Assembly (NCBI GenBank): GCA_023213395.1
Contig: CM041465.1
Coordinates: 155,813,741-155,877,740, forward strand
DNA length: 64,000 nucleotides
Origin: Cycas panzhihuaensis
Lineage: Eukaryota > Cycadophyta
Direction of reading: 5' to 3'
The notes under the pieces: generated by a model
Told to the model about the DNA's origin: nothing
What the model saw: the letters and a program-made list of their open reading frames with translations, nothing else
Databases searched by the model: none
Part shown: piece by piece, positions 46,061 through 57,639 of the stretch
Numbering within the stretch: the first letter of the stretch is position 1
Layout: each line of letters begins with the position of its first letter
Position numbers and translations under genes: made by a program

Positions 46061-46417
46061 TGATGAAATTTAGAGCTAAAAGCAATAGAAGAATAGTCTT
46101 TATTACTTATTGATAAAATAATAAGATGTACAAGTATTTAAAGGGAATATATGAAATACATAAGAAACAAATTTCAATCATGCTAGATAGGTGTAACTCC
46201 TTTCTAATTACAAAAAAGGGTATTAAATTACTAATCCTAAAGAAGTAAACATTATTTCTAATAAAATTAGGTTATGGGAGGTAGGATTTGTGATGCAAGG
46301 TTTGTTTATATGTAAATTAAACTTTGTATTCCTTGAAACCAATGCTGTATACTACATTCTTCTTAAAAACTCAAGATGTTTGATTCAAAATTGATGATAT
46401 GTTTCATCCTTCCTACA
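46061..46417 (-). repeat. J: copia LTR with primer-binding site on one side
   Basis: A 357 bp sequence bounded by TG and CA. On the minus strand it starts TGTAGGAAGGATGAAAC, has TATTTAAA as a TATA-like word, AATAAAG as a possible polyadenylation word, and ends AATTTCATCA. The primer-binding site follows, so it is a 5' LTR by that test. Its outer side carries CTAGGGAGA, which looks like the polypurine tract expected before a 3' LTR. No second copy was found. Confidence 0.7.
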
Positions 46418-46634
46418 TCTCCCTAGATGTTACTAATTGGAGTGTCTTACTCAAAGAAAATTCCAAGAAATAATTTCAGCGCCTCTTTTTCTTTTTCCTT
46501 TCTCATTTTAAACTAATTATCTTGAATTTTTTAGCTTCCATTATTCTTTAAAACTAATAACTAGATGTCTATAATGTCTACACATGATTGTTTACAACTT
46601 AGGATGGTGACTATATACCTTTTTCTGCTATATT

Positions 46635-46885
46635 TCCTTTTGTCCCTTATAAGATCTAAAATCAGTATTTGAAATGAATAGAGATAAATCCTTTGAAAAA
46701 ATCATGTCATTAATGGGGGTGATTCTTTAAATTTTTGAATATTTGAAATGACTAGTTAATGAGAAAACATGCTAATTATGTCCCCTATAAGATTTGAAAT
46801 TAGTATTAAAAATAAATAGAGAAAACCCCCTTAAAAATTTGTAAATGGATCTTATCACATCACTAATGGGGAGATTCTTTTAGTT
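46635..46885 (+). repeat. Divergent tandem duplication
   Basis: Two copies about 142 bp apart. TCCCTTATAAGATCTAAAAT (46639) and TCCCCTATAAGATTTGAAAT (46781) open the units. They close with TCATTAATGGGGG and TCACTAATGGGGA followed by GATTCTTT. Old and diverged. Confidence 0.7.
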
Positions 46886-46889
46886 TCTA

Positions 46890-47110
46890 TAGATATAGGG
46901 ATAAGTACAAATGAAATAAATCTATGGATAAACATAAGGCTAGACTTGTAACTAAAGGGTTTAAGCAAGAGGAAGGGATTAATTACTAAGAGACATTCAC
47001 TTTGCTTATAAAGATAAATACTATTAGACTCATTATGGTAATGGTTGTTTAGTTTAAAATGGCAGCTTCACTAGATAGATGTGAAAAAAATGTCCCTAAA
47101 TCACTTCTTT
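46890..47110 (+). pseudogene. Copia reverse transcriptase scrap
   Basis: The plus strand reads DKHKARLVTKGFKQEEGINY, then ETFTLLIKINTIRLIMVM. This is the copia reverse-transcriptase N-terminal signature (K-A-R-L-V-A-K-G, Y-x-E-T-F-x-P-V). It continues in another frame as WQLHxIDVKK. No other part of this element is readable around it. Confidence 0.78.
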
Positions 47111-49379
47111 GACAATATCTTATAATTGGATTTTGTTCTTTTCAATTTTCAATTAGGTAAATTACACATCACTTGATATTAGATCTTGTAATCAAACTAA
47201 TTATTTGTAGAATTTGGAGATTACCGTTAGTTATTAGAAATTTTTAATATTTCTATAATTTCTGTCATAAGAGAAAATCAATCTAATTCCCTAACTATTT
47301 TCTTAGATGTAGGTACAATTGGCCATCTAAAAGACATTGTGATTATTTTAATTCCAAAAAAAAATTGTCAAATGTTCTAGTCGCTTGTAGAGACTATGGG
47401 AAGAAACATGAAAAAAAGAGAGGAAAAGAATAGAAGCTCCAACCTTAGTGAAGAATATATTGTACATTATCAAAACACTAAAAAAAATTCAAAAAAAGAG
47501 AAAAAAGAAAGATAGAGTAGGTTGACACTCAAAACCCTAATTTTCAACCAAAGAGGAGGGTTGAAGCCCAAAGAACATTACTTTAAAATGGCACACCACA
47601 TTGTAGAATGAAACATGGAATACATCATAATGCTTTAGTTATTGGAGAGCATAAAAAGAGAAATATAACCCTATTAAGTGGAGAGATGTGTATGGACCAC
47701 TAATACATAAAGAAGAATGTATAAGTTGAAAAATGAAACATTAGAGGAAAGACAAACATTGAAGCATTGTATGTTGAATGTTGATTATAAAGACAGTTAG
47801 GTAATGGAAAGCAATGGAGATGAAATTCATAATTGACCAACCTTGAAGTGATGCCAAAGTAGGACACATACACACATCAAGAAATGCGTCAAAGAAATCC
47901 CGATCATAGGGAAAATTATAGTTTCTTTTTTTTTGAAATTGATAAGAATGAACCAAAAAAGAAAAAAAAAATATTGAAATAAAATTGAGGTCATGTGAAA
48001 ATACTATTTGGCATTTTCTCATTAAAAAAGATAATTTTTTATAATGTAGGGTTAAATATTAGAAAGGTGTTTTTTTTTTTAATGCTTATGTTAGTTTGAA
48101 AATAAACAAATGCTAAAAAAGTGGCAAGAAGTTATATAAACAAGCTTAATATCTTATGAAATTTGTATCTGCATCTATTTTACATTTCAATTAGGTTTAG
48201 CACAAAAATCCATAATAAGTTTTTTTAATACTTAAAAAAAATATTAATTATTAAAAAAATAATAATCCTAATAGCATTTAAGACAAAATACATCAAAAAT
48301 CATATTTTTGAAGCCAATTTTGAGGGTTTTTCAATACAACATGCTTAACAAGAAAAAACAAGTGCCCTCTATATAGGAGAGGGGGTGGACAACATCAAAA
48401 TGAAAACTACCCAAATGAGGTTGGAGGATCTTTCTAAAGGTTTTGCACAAATGATAGAAGTTGTGCTCCAATGGCAAGTTGATGCCTAAGCACAAATGAT
48501 ATAGTACATGATAATGATGTTTAAGAAAATGATGGTCCACCAAACTCAATAAAATAAGATTCCTACAATAGTCCTTTTATAGTAATTGCAATTAAAATTG
48601 AATATATGGATCATTATTCCCAAGTTTCATAGCACTATAAATATCAAAGCTATAAATAAGTGGATTGGAAATGTGCAAATATACTTTAAATGTCAAAAGT
48701 TGACCTATGAATAGAAAAATACTATAATAGAGATACTTATCTCAAAGAAAGCCTTGGTTACTGGCAAGCATATGTAAACACTGATAGGGTAGTCACAACA
48801 TGGGATAAATTTAAAATGATCATCCAAAATTGATTTTACTCTATCATGTACTAAAATAAAAGAGAAAAGAAGTGGTAATAATTGCAAAAATAAATTGTAC
48901 AATTTGTCTAATAAGACATTGATAGTTTTAATAAAATAATCATGATGGTCGAGTCTAAGGATTTTGAGCATACACTTATGCTTAAATTCTTCAATGGACC
49001 TTTTCTCTCCTTCCAATAGGAGTTGGATCTTACAAAAATATTCTCATTGGACGAGGCTATTAATATGCACACAAGGTGGAAAGAAAGCTCTATATAAAAC
49101 CATCTTATTAGACTTCAATAACAACAACAATTGTAAAAGCAAACTTTTTATCAAAGAAATGAGAAAGCACTCTCCACAAGACACCTTCTACCATACTTCA
49201 ATGACAACTATAGTAAACATAGAAATTAGCTTTCTATCAAAGAAAGGAAATAGATATGGTAGGCCCTTTTTAGTAAGTGCTAGCAGGAAACATGACTCTA
49301 GTAATAAAGGGGAAAACTAGGTACTACACATAGTGTAAGACTAGTAGTCATTCTAATGAGGAATGTTAAAAGTAGAAGT
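47111..49379. other. Region without recognised gene
   Basis: No domain seen. The longest open frames (48705-49016 minus, 103 codons; 48964-49320 plus, 118 codons) overlap each other and have no recognisable family motif. AT-rich with A and T runs near 47350, 47940 and 48070. Confidence 0.4.
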
Positions 49380-50430
49380 AATAAAAAAAGTTAAATCAAA
49401 GAGTACGATAGCCAAAAAGAATGCCAATGCATTGTATGATTTAATGGAGATGCTGACAATACCAATCACCAATTAGAGGGTGGCTAATCCAAATATAACC
49501 CTCTTGACTAAGGATTACTATGGTTCAGAAAGAGAAGCACTGTTTACTTAAAATTATGAGATCAAAAGTCATATTGTACTATGTATCATCAACAATGTTA
49601 GCATGAAAAATTAGGTATCCAATAAACTAATTAAGGATGTCAATCTCCTTATAGTACCTCATTCTAACCCTTATACTTTGAAGTAGTTTAAGACAAAAAG
49701 AGCATCACAAACAATAATTGACATAGTCTGCAATATGACTTTGGAAACAGAGCTCTTTATGAATATAGTTAATTAATTATGATGTAACTCCCATGGATTG
49801 TTGTGAGTTTTTTTAAGGTGGATCTTATTAGTATGATAGAGATGTTTATTATGGGCCCACAAATATTTATTAGTTATGAAGAAACAACATAATTTATCAA
49901 CTCATATCATTATCTCTAGTCACTTAGAGAACAAGTTTCTAAGTAGTTAGGCTCACTAGTTTTGTTTAAGAAGGCACTAATTTATTTGTAAGATTAATAT
50001 ATAGATAAAACACTCTTCATATAAAGATATTTCCATAGATGATTAATAAGCAAGCATAAATATAAGATTCTAGTTTGCTCACTCTGCAACATGCTTGTGG
50101 TTAAGGGAGAGGAATTAAGGTAATCTAATCATGAGACAATAAGATGGATTTTATTTGCACCACTCAAGACATTGTTTTTTATGTCACATATTATCTAAGT
50201 TAATCAATCAACCATATGGTTTTTATTTTTGATACTACATGTGCAACAAGATTGGGTGTCATTTTACAAGTGTTCATGGGATTGATACTATGCTTTATGC
50301 TTGGGTAGTAGCCATAGAAGGACCAAAAGAGGAGATTGATGTTGAGGTAGAAGAAGTTTCATCGATTCTATTGATGTTTTCTTTTATGATGAAGGAATGT
50401 AACAATAATCAATTGAGATAGCTTTGTTGA
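49380..50430 (+). pseudogene. G5: gypsy protease-region relic
   Basis: The plus strand reads KKNANALYDLMEMLTIPIT, INNVSMKN, VSNKLIKDVNL, VPHSNPYTLK, and, in shifted frame, DVTPMDCCEFF with YDRDVYYG-type residues after it. This parallels the gypsy protease C-terminal half (P-H-P-N-P-Y, then D-V-x-x-M-D-x-C, then G-R-P-x-x-Y-D-R), as in G1 and G4. The catalytic D-S/G-G is degraded. The open frame 50239-50421 follows without a recognisable domain. Confidence 0.6.
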
Positions 50431-50944
50431 AGTCTATATGGAAATGAAAAAGACTATAAGAGGATTTGTGTGGCAAAGCTAGGTCTTTTTTATAGGAACC
50501 TTGATAGTAAAAAGTCTTTATGATTTGGTTGTAGATATTAGTGCAAAACCTTTACCAAGAATGGAAAGCATTTATTTTAGAAAATAGAGAATTAATTATT
50601 TTGGTTGTAAAGCTTTCATATTTATTTGGGCTTCCCACAAAAGGTTAGGGGAACAATCACAAAATGGAGGTGTAGCTGGTAGAAGGAATGAAAATGGACC
50701 TTTTGGCCTAAAAACTATATGTAATAATGCATTAGAATGCTGTTATGATAATCATGGATGGTTGATGGAAAATTTTCATGTTAAAAAATTATGCATGGCT
50801 ATGAAATTGTTCACAATGAAGCTTTTTAGGAATGAGGATTTAATGTGATTACATTTTCACATGGTATGAATTAGACAATGACTTTCTTTAGGTTATGGTT
50901 TTTAGATGGGATCTTTTTATACAAGGTGGGTTTATATGTCAATT
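50431..50944. other. Region without recognised gene
   Basis: Decayed sequence between the G5 relic and the G4 LTR. A short readable run (KNGPFGLKTIC-like, near 50690-50720) could not be assigned. Confidence 0.35.
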
Positions 50945-51822
50945 ATGATGATATGTAGTAGGGAATAAAAAGTTTGAAATAATTCAAGGGAAGGTGCAGG
51001 AAATTAGAGAAAATCTATACTAGTGAATTGTTATTATTCATGCTATTCCAAGTGATGTTCCATTATGCACATGCCATTTAGAGAAGATGTTCTTAATGGT
51101 TCTCCTCGTTAATGTTGTTTCGCTAGCATTCTCGTTGGCATTCCCTTGGTTGATGTTCTAATGTCATCCCAATAGCATTCCTTAAGTTGCTCCTTATAGA
51201 TAACATTCCATCACCATACCCCTTAAGTGTCCTTTTGTTAATGGTGTTCTCAAAGCTATTCTTTGGTCATGTCTTATATTTAAGATGTCATTTCAACAAC
51301 ATAAAATTGTAATTTACACACTAAAAATGAATTTTGAGGCTAAATTTTCTTTGTAGTATGCTAGAATGATCTACGTTGGATTAGTTAAAGTCTATTATTA
51401 TCTAAGAGTTGGTTGCACAATATAGATGAGTACACCTAGACTCACACCAAGCAAGATGGCCATAGAGAAGAACTTAGAAAATGGAAGGAAATGCTTCTTC
51501 TATTTAAACTAAGTGATGAATGTTTGGGAATGTATAATAAAGTATGCCCTCTATCTTTTTATGGAAGAGAGTATCATAATTGGATGAGGGTTAGGCGGGT
51601 GTAGTTATATGCATTTATTATTATAGTGAAAGTTAGTTATAAAATTGACAAGCATATAATAATTACATTTGACTAAAATTAATCCAACTATCTACTCCTT
51701 AACTGGAATCATTTTTTGGATCTTAAGCAAATGCAATATCCAAGAATATGGAAACAATACATATGTTACATTTTGTATTACATGAATGAGTGGATAATTG
51801 GTCATTTAAGCTTATCAATTCA
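50945..51822 (-). repeat. G4 3' LTR
   Basis: Aligns with 54000-54903 over its length. Shared landmarks include ACAATATAGATGAG, TACTCCTTAACT and ATTACATGAATGAG, with insertions and deletions between. The left edge is approximate. Confidence 0.82.
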
Positions 51823-52429
51823 TAATGGCTTTAGAAAAAAGTTGTCTCCAATTTTTATGCCCATGTGTGATGTATGGAACTTCTTATGGATTAATAGAAA
51901 ATTATCCTAACATTTTCAAGAATAAGTCAGAACTCATAATCCACTTTGGCTAGAACATGTGCAACCATATGATAATAGATTGATGATTCGATTGTGGCCA
52001 AATTCTAGCCACAGGCTAAGACTACTAATGTTGCTAAATCAAGGGGAATTGTGGAAGCTTGTTTATAAGATGACACCCACTTGTTGTAAGAAGTGGTAAG
52101 AAATTACAAATGAAGTTGAGGGGATTCATTTTCTATGACCTATAGGATAGTAAAAAAGTAGTGAATACCATCTACCCTAAAGGTGTTGTGGTCTACTATG
52201 GAAGTAAACATTACTTCTAGTATGATTGCACTTGTGGAATTGATTAAAGAATTAAAGCTACCATGTGTAGAGGTATCATAGAGGTAGGATCACTAATGAT
52301 AGATGATTGTAGGTGTAGAAGGATCCCTAAAATTAGAGAGGAGTGATAGTAAATCTATCAAAAATGGAGAGCAAGTTAAGGATGGTGTTAGTGTTGTTAG
52401 CTAAATAACCAAGAGCAAAGGCTTTGGGA

Positions 52430-53990
52430 TGAATGTGGAAGTTTGTATGATAGTTGGTAAAAATGCAAGTTGATGTTTAAATGTCTTGTAATATTTGTGT
52501 AAGTAGTAAGTATTGGTATAGTTGTTATACTGTGCATGCCTATCATATTGATATGTTTTTCCAAGTACTAGATCATAACAATCCATAAGAATGGCATTGC
52601 AAGTGATTGCATTTATAAGCAGGTCCATTGCAAAATTGACAAGGCACACCTTATTAACTCTTTTATGAAGTCTATTCTTCCATACCGACCTGAGGTTTTA
52701 GGGTGTTGAATGTAGCTTATTCTAAAGGTTTAAAAAAGAAAGTAGCTTGTTAGAGGCTGTGTTCTTCATGATATCATTGTCCATGATATAAAGTGCTAGA
52801 TGATCCTTCACTTGACAATTTTATGTGAAGAGAACTTGATCTAAGACTAAATTGTTATTGAACTAATTATGGATTGGGGAGTCTCTAGTCAGTCACCAGA
52901 GCCATTGGTTTTTCTTCTTATGTTTCTTCTTCCTTATTCATAAACAAGGCCAAGGCTTGGGCTTTCTACTTGAGGATTTTGTCATTAGAAAGACCATAGG
53001 ACTTATGATAGTCACAATATATATGGGGCCCTTTTCCCTTAGTTATGAGGAAATTTTAAGCTAGAGCAGAAGAAGACATGGCAATAAATCATTACTAGGG
53101 TTTAAGAGAGTTCCTATTAAGTCTCCTTATAAATGACCTAAGGAGGTTGTCTCTATTGAAATTGTCATTGTTAATTAAGGAGGGAGATGCTTTTACATGG
53201 GACCCTTTCCCTTCAGCAGAATTTGGAAATCCTAATTGAAAGAAATGATTGTAAACAATTCTAAGCCTTGTTATAAATGTGGAAATAAATCTTGTTAGTA
53301 GTTGTAACCTCAAGCATTGTAGATAACTTGTGGAACATCAATTTATTGTTGAACAAATTGGCTAGATTGCTAAGGAAGGTATAATTATGCTTTTTTTAGT
53401 ATCATCCTAGTAGTTGAGTGGGTAAAACCTTTCTCTCTTAAGTATTTTCTTGAACTCTAAATATTTTCTTAAACTCCATCCATTGAGTGACAACCTATTT
53501 TTGGTTCTTGGGTAAATTCCCCATATGTGTTTACTACCATATCAATGCTTGATATGTTAAGGATCTTAGCAATCGAGATTTGTTATTCATTAGTGAATGG
53601 GTGGCATTTGGAGTAGGCTTTCAAACTTTGAAACCAACCATCTAAAGAATTTACATTGATGGTGCTATCAAACTTGGGTATGGTGCTTCCAGTGTCTAAT
53701 TTGAATTATGGTTTTTAGAGAGTATCCATGGGTATTCCTTATTGGTTCATGATTTTCTAAAATAACATCATAATATTGTTCATCATTTGTATCTAGGCCT
53801 AAATTTATTCTATGAATTCTTGAGCTTGAGTGTGGGTTCATTCTTGAAGTGCTTCTAAGAACATCTATTTGGGATTTGCAATATTTCTTACGATGACATC
53901 TTCTTGTTGCTCCTCTTTAAACAAGGCATAGTATTAGAAGAGTGTAAAAGTGGTGGATTTATGAGAAATTGATCTTCATTATAGGCCATG
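52430..53990 (-). pseudogene. G4 gag and protease relic
   Basis: Gag near the 5' LTR begins MAYNEDQFLINPPLLHS, then TIPKFDSTINVNSLDGWFQS, LKAYSKCHPFTNE and ISIAKILNISSIDMV, which is the gypsy capsid pattern (P-K-F-D-G, then E-x-W). A knuckle remnant HIYCDYHKSYGLSNDKI lies near 53020-52970. Protease: VNKVCLVNFAMD, NAILMDCYDLVLGKTYQYDR and NTYYLHK (52649-52470), equivalent to M-D-x-C-x-x-L-L-G-R-P-W-x-Y-D-R. Catalytic Asp region not readable. Confidence 0.75.
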
Positions 53991-53999
53991 GTATGAATT

Positions 54000-54903
54000 G
54001 ATACATAGTACAAAATGTGAAACTTAAAATATTCAAGGAAAGGTGGAAGAAATTACAGAAAAACAATACTCAAGACTTATTATTATCAATGTTATTCCAA
54101 GAGATGCTCCACTCTACATATGCCATTCTAGTAAGGCATCCTCAATGACATTCCCATTTGATGTGATTTTGCTAGTATCCCAGGTGGCCTTGCCCTGGTC
54201 AATGTTATTCCAATGCCATTTTGGGGGTGTTCCTTGAGCATTTCGAAAGTAGTTCGTCAAGAGTAACATTCTATTACCATTCCTCTATAAGTGTTCTTCT
54301 TTGGTGGCATTTTTGAAGCTATTCCTTGACATTGTTCGACATCTGAGTTATCATTCTAATAACACAACACTTTGGTATATGAACTATAAATATAGTTTTA
54401 AGGTTGAGTTCTCTTTATAGTATATTGAAATGGGTTGCACTATACTAGTAGTCTGATATTGTCTTAGACTTTGTCACACAACATAGATGAGGGTACCCAA
54501 CACACACCTCTAACACATGCCAAAGAATATGGGTATAGAGAAGAAGTCAAAAAATGGAGGAAAGTGCTTATTCTATTCATACTTAACAATAAATATTTGG
54601 AAATGTACAATAATATACACCCACTCTCTTTTTATAAATTCAAGCACTATCACTAGGTGAAAGTTGGGTGGTTGCAATTACATACATCTACTTCTAAACT
54701 AAAAATTGGTTACAAAACTGACAATCATTTAATTATTACATCAATCTAAAACTATACAAAGCTAACCTAATTAACTACTCCTTAACTAGAGTTACTTTAT
54801 GTATATTAAGTTAATTCAACATCCTAAAAGATTAAAAACTAGATATATTACAATTTATATTACATGAATGAGAGAATAATTAGTCATTTGAGTTCATCAG
54901 ACA
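54000..54903 (-). repeat. G4 5' LTR
   Basis: Second copy of 50945-51822. The minus-strand start is TGTCTGATGAACTC at 54903. The inner edge lies near CATACCATGG at about 54000. Confidence 0.8.
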
Positions 54904-56119
54904 AGATGTAATAAATTGTAAAACAAAAATCTACATACTTGACAAACTTAATGGCCTTTGGCTTGTTTAAATTCAATCCAAAAGGGTTGGATGTGTTGAT
55001 TATGTAATTAAGAGACTCTAAGGTTAAGTAATGCACTTCTTTATTATGAGATGTACTAAGGTAGTGTGCTACTTTGTATGTGAGTTAGTATGTATCTTAA
55101 CTTACACCCACCTTTATAAAGGATATGTGTCATTCTATGGTGGAAGAACTCTTATTTTTTCTTTTTTCATGATTGATACTCAATAGAGATACGTAGATGT
55201 ATTAAATATTCTATCAAGAAAAATGGAGACATTTTTGTGAATAATAATAGATGAGATGTTAGCAGTGAACACCTATTTTATGGCTTATATTAGTTATTCT
55301 AGTGTTTAAAGTCATCCACTGTGGTGAGTGTGACAATGGGGAGTTAGGTGTTGTGGTCTTTGTCTACACTCTATGGGATATTTAATTAGTTGCACTAAGT
55401 AATGATATGTAAAACAATGGAATTATTTACACCCACAACAAAGAAAGTTAATTGAGAGGTTAATTGGGAAATGTGACATGAAGATGTTTGTAATAGGGTT
55501 GACTCTATTGGTTTTGTTATAACATGGGTCATTCTATCTAATGCCACATGGATTTTTATATACTTACTATATTTTATGTATTGGTGGGTGGTGTACTGCA
55601 TATAGATGATTAGGAGGATAACATGAAGTACCAAATAATTTCCTCTTATTACATTGGACACTAGCATAACCCATTGCAATATGTCCTTACTTGAACATTG
55701 CATTTAAATGCCAGACAAGTAAATTTGATTAAATATTACCATTTGGTATAGTAGATTCATTGTAATTTTTCTAATATTAAGAAATTGGCCCACTCTCCTT
55801 GTGCTTTAGGCTTTGCTCTTATATCTATATGCATATAGTCTATGCTAGTAATTAGTGAACTTTGAGTATCTAGGAATTATGTTGGGCTTGTATTGATTGC
55901 TTCAATTAGAGTAATTACTTAGGTTTTAATGCAAGGTGAATCGATGTTAAATTTGTGAGGGCCTTATGCTATATATGAAAGTTTAAATAAATAAAAATGA
56001 ACCAAATTGACACATAAAAGTATTGGGTTTAATATTTTAATTAATATTTAATTTATTAGTCATTACTTAGATCCCCCCTTCATGCTCTTATAACTCTCAA
56101 GATTCTTTTGATTATTATA
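54904..56119. other. Region without recognised gene
   Basis: About 1.2 kb of AT-rich DNA between G4 and E. The open frame 55395-55703 (minus, 102 codons) has no known motif. No repeat pair found. Confidence 0.4.
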
Positions 56120-56346
56120 TTATACTCATCTTAATGGATATACAAGTGGCATCTTGGTTTGTGTGTCAAGCCACCAAGAGCACACTAAAGTTGATCTTGA
56201 GAGATCTCACATATACGTGAATATCTTATATATGTATGCATATTTTGTATTGTAATACAACAAGTTGAGTTAATTTTCTTAGCTCATCTTTGTGTCTCAC
56301 ATTTCTTTTTTCAAGATGTAGTATCACTCCAATACCACATCCAACA
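56120..56346 (+). repeat. E 5' LTR
   Basis: Starts TTATACTCATCTTAATGG and ends CACATCCAACA. It shares CCACCAAGAGCACACTA and GAGTTAATTTTCTTA with 59112-59394. Confidence 0.88.
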
Positions 56347-56876
56347 TTTGGTATCAAAGTTAGAATGAGTTTTGATCCCTTGAGGGACCATCCATTCGAT
56401 TATGGATTCATGTGTTAATAACAAATTTTCTTGAAGTGCTGAATGTTAAAGAATGAAATGTAAAATTGTAGATTTAGAGCTATAGATCTAGCTTGCAAAA
56501 AGGACTATTTTAGAGGCCCACTAAAGTGAAAGTAAGCACATGGGACTGGCCATCCCAACATCTCAAATATGGGCTAGTTTTTTCTAAAAATCAAAGAATA
56601 TATGTTATATTATTTTAGCACATCTTCTAACATGCTATTAAGAGTCTTTATTACTAAGATTTGATCACTCATATGTTTGAATCTAGTCCTCCGTATGGTT
56701 GAAATTTTTAGTAACAAAAAGTAAAATTATCTTTCTTTTTTTGTAATATTTGCCTGATTTTTAGCTTCAGCTCATATTTTCTTAACACTTTTCTTCATTT
56801 GTTCAAAAGTGTCAATTATCTCATTTGATCCCTGTCCAATCTAGAGTGATATCATAATAGTTGGGGGAATAAAAAG

Positions 56877-57080
56877 TCAATTGCCTTTGAACTTAGTTAT
56901 AAGAAAGTCCAACTTCTTTTTGTCATCGCATTTGGTGTAGGTACCCATCTCTAAATACTCTATAATGGCATCTAAAGTTTCTGCATGTTTTCTAAATTCC
57001 TGATATAGATCAAGTTTCATGAGTACCAACTTAAAAGTAGGTACTAGCTGACAAGATCCTTTATAGATTAGCCATGGCAC
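56877..57080 (-). pseudogene. Phosphoenolpyruvate carboxylase-like fragment captured in E
   Basis: A minus-strand open frame of 67 codons reads KGSCQLVPTFKLVLMKLDLY, QEFRKHAETLDAIIEYLEMG, TYTKCDDKKKLDFLITKFKG. Plant phosphoenolpyruvate carboxylase has G-S-L-L-D-F-L-R-Q-V-S-T-F-G-L-S-L-V, then L-D-I-R-Q-E-S. Next come H-T-D-V-L-D-A-I-x-x-H-L-x-I-G-S-Y and E-K-R-Q-E-W-L-L-x-E-L. The match is colinear without gaps, except three residues near the start. The family conserved R-Q-E-S is here Y-Q-E-F. The fragment is a small internal part of a ~970-residue enzyme of cytosolic carbon metabolism, so it encodes no enzyme. Confidence 0.75.
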
Positions 57081-57354
57081 TCACTTATTCAATGTATTGT
57101 ACATGTTTTTTTTATGTATACACAGATGCATCTATATGTGAACCAGAGTTTGGAACTTGCTTTTGAGTGATCGAGATATACAATGGAACTATAAAGATAT
57201 GAGAGTTCATCAAGAAGTAAGCATATACTGCCCAGGTACGATCTTGGAGAGATCGGTATCCATCAATGGATAAAAGAACACATTAACGGGGTGGGAGATT
57301 TCATTCACCCAGATCCCAACTACATGGTTGGGCTTCTTCAATAATGGATATATA

Positions 57355-57630
57355 ACTAGAATTGGTCCCATACGTGCAGTTATCAGTGAGAAAATGATGA
57401 CCACCATCACCACGAATGTTGAGAAGCCCGTGATGGTCAATGTAGAGGCTGTTATTATAGCCAGAAAGAAACTCAAGGAGGACCTGAAGTAGAGAATCAA
57501 GAACTAGTAGGATTCTCTATTAGACAATTTTAGCCAGAATGTCATTTTTAAGCTCGTTAGTGTGGAAATTAACCCAACTACCAAGTCTAGGAAGAGGAGT
57601 AAAGAATCTGTTTTAAAGGGATGGCTCTAG
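57355..57630 (+). pseudogene. Lipoxygenase N-terminal (PLAT) fragment captured in E
   Basis: The plus strand reads RIGPIRAVISEKM, EKPVMVNVEAVI, ARKKLKEDLK, then after stops DSLLDNFSQNVIFKLVSVE, INPTTKSRKRS and, after a one-base shift near 57600, KESVLKGW. Plastid-type plant lipoxygenases have A-A-I-S-E-D, E-K-P-V-K-F-K-V-R-A-V-V, R-K-K-x-K-E-D-x-K. They continue L-D-x-x-x-D-x-x-G-R-N-V-V-L-E-L-V-S, I-D-P-K-T-K and S-x-E-A-V-L-x-D-W in this order. It is the start of the PLAT/LH2 domain, without the catalytic iron domain. The upstream open stretch from 57274 may include transit-peptide region. It is sense relative to E. Confidence 0.78.
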
Positions 57631-57639
57631 AAGTCTGTA

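Larger units (their letters stand above)
50945..54903 (-). mobile_element. G4: gag-protease gypsy with long LTRs
   Basis: Long terminal repeats of about 0.88-0.9 kb lie at 50945-51822 and about 54000-54903. The interior reads gag (about 53990-53000) then protease (52660-52430) on the minus strand, so the right LTR is 5'. Only about 0.6 kb separates protease from the left LTR. Reverse transcriptase, RNase H and integrase are therefore absent, and the element would have been non-autonomous. I could not identify its primer-binding site or target duplication with confidence. Confidence 0.75.

Noticed and set aside
47300-47350. Zinc-knuckle-like words (GHLKRHCDYF in one frame) near the copia RT scrap
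   Set aside because: Only one of the required Cys/His sets is visible, and it lies downstream of reverse transcriptase, the wrong order for a gag knuckle of that element.
48705-49320. Two overlapping open frames of 103 and 118 codons on opposite strands
   Set aside because: They overlap each other, no homologous family is recognisable, and such lengths occur by chance in 64 kb.
57210-57500. 96-codon minus-strand open frame with hydrophobic residues
   Set aside because: The plus strand of the same stretch carries the lipoxygenase-like words; the minus frame is its shadow.
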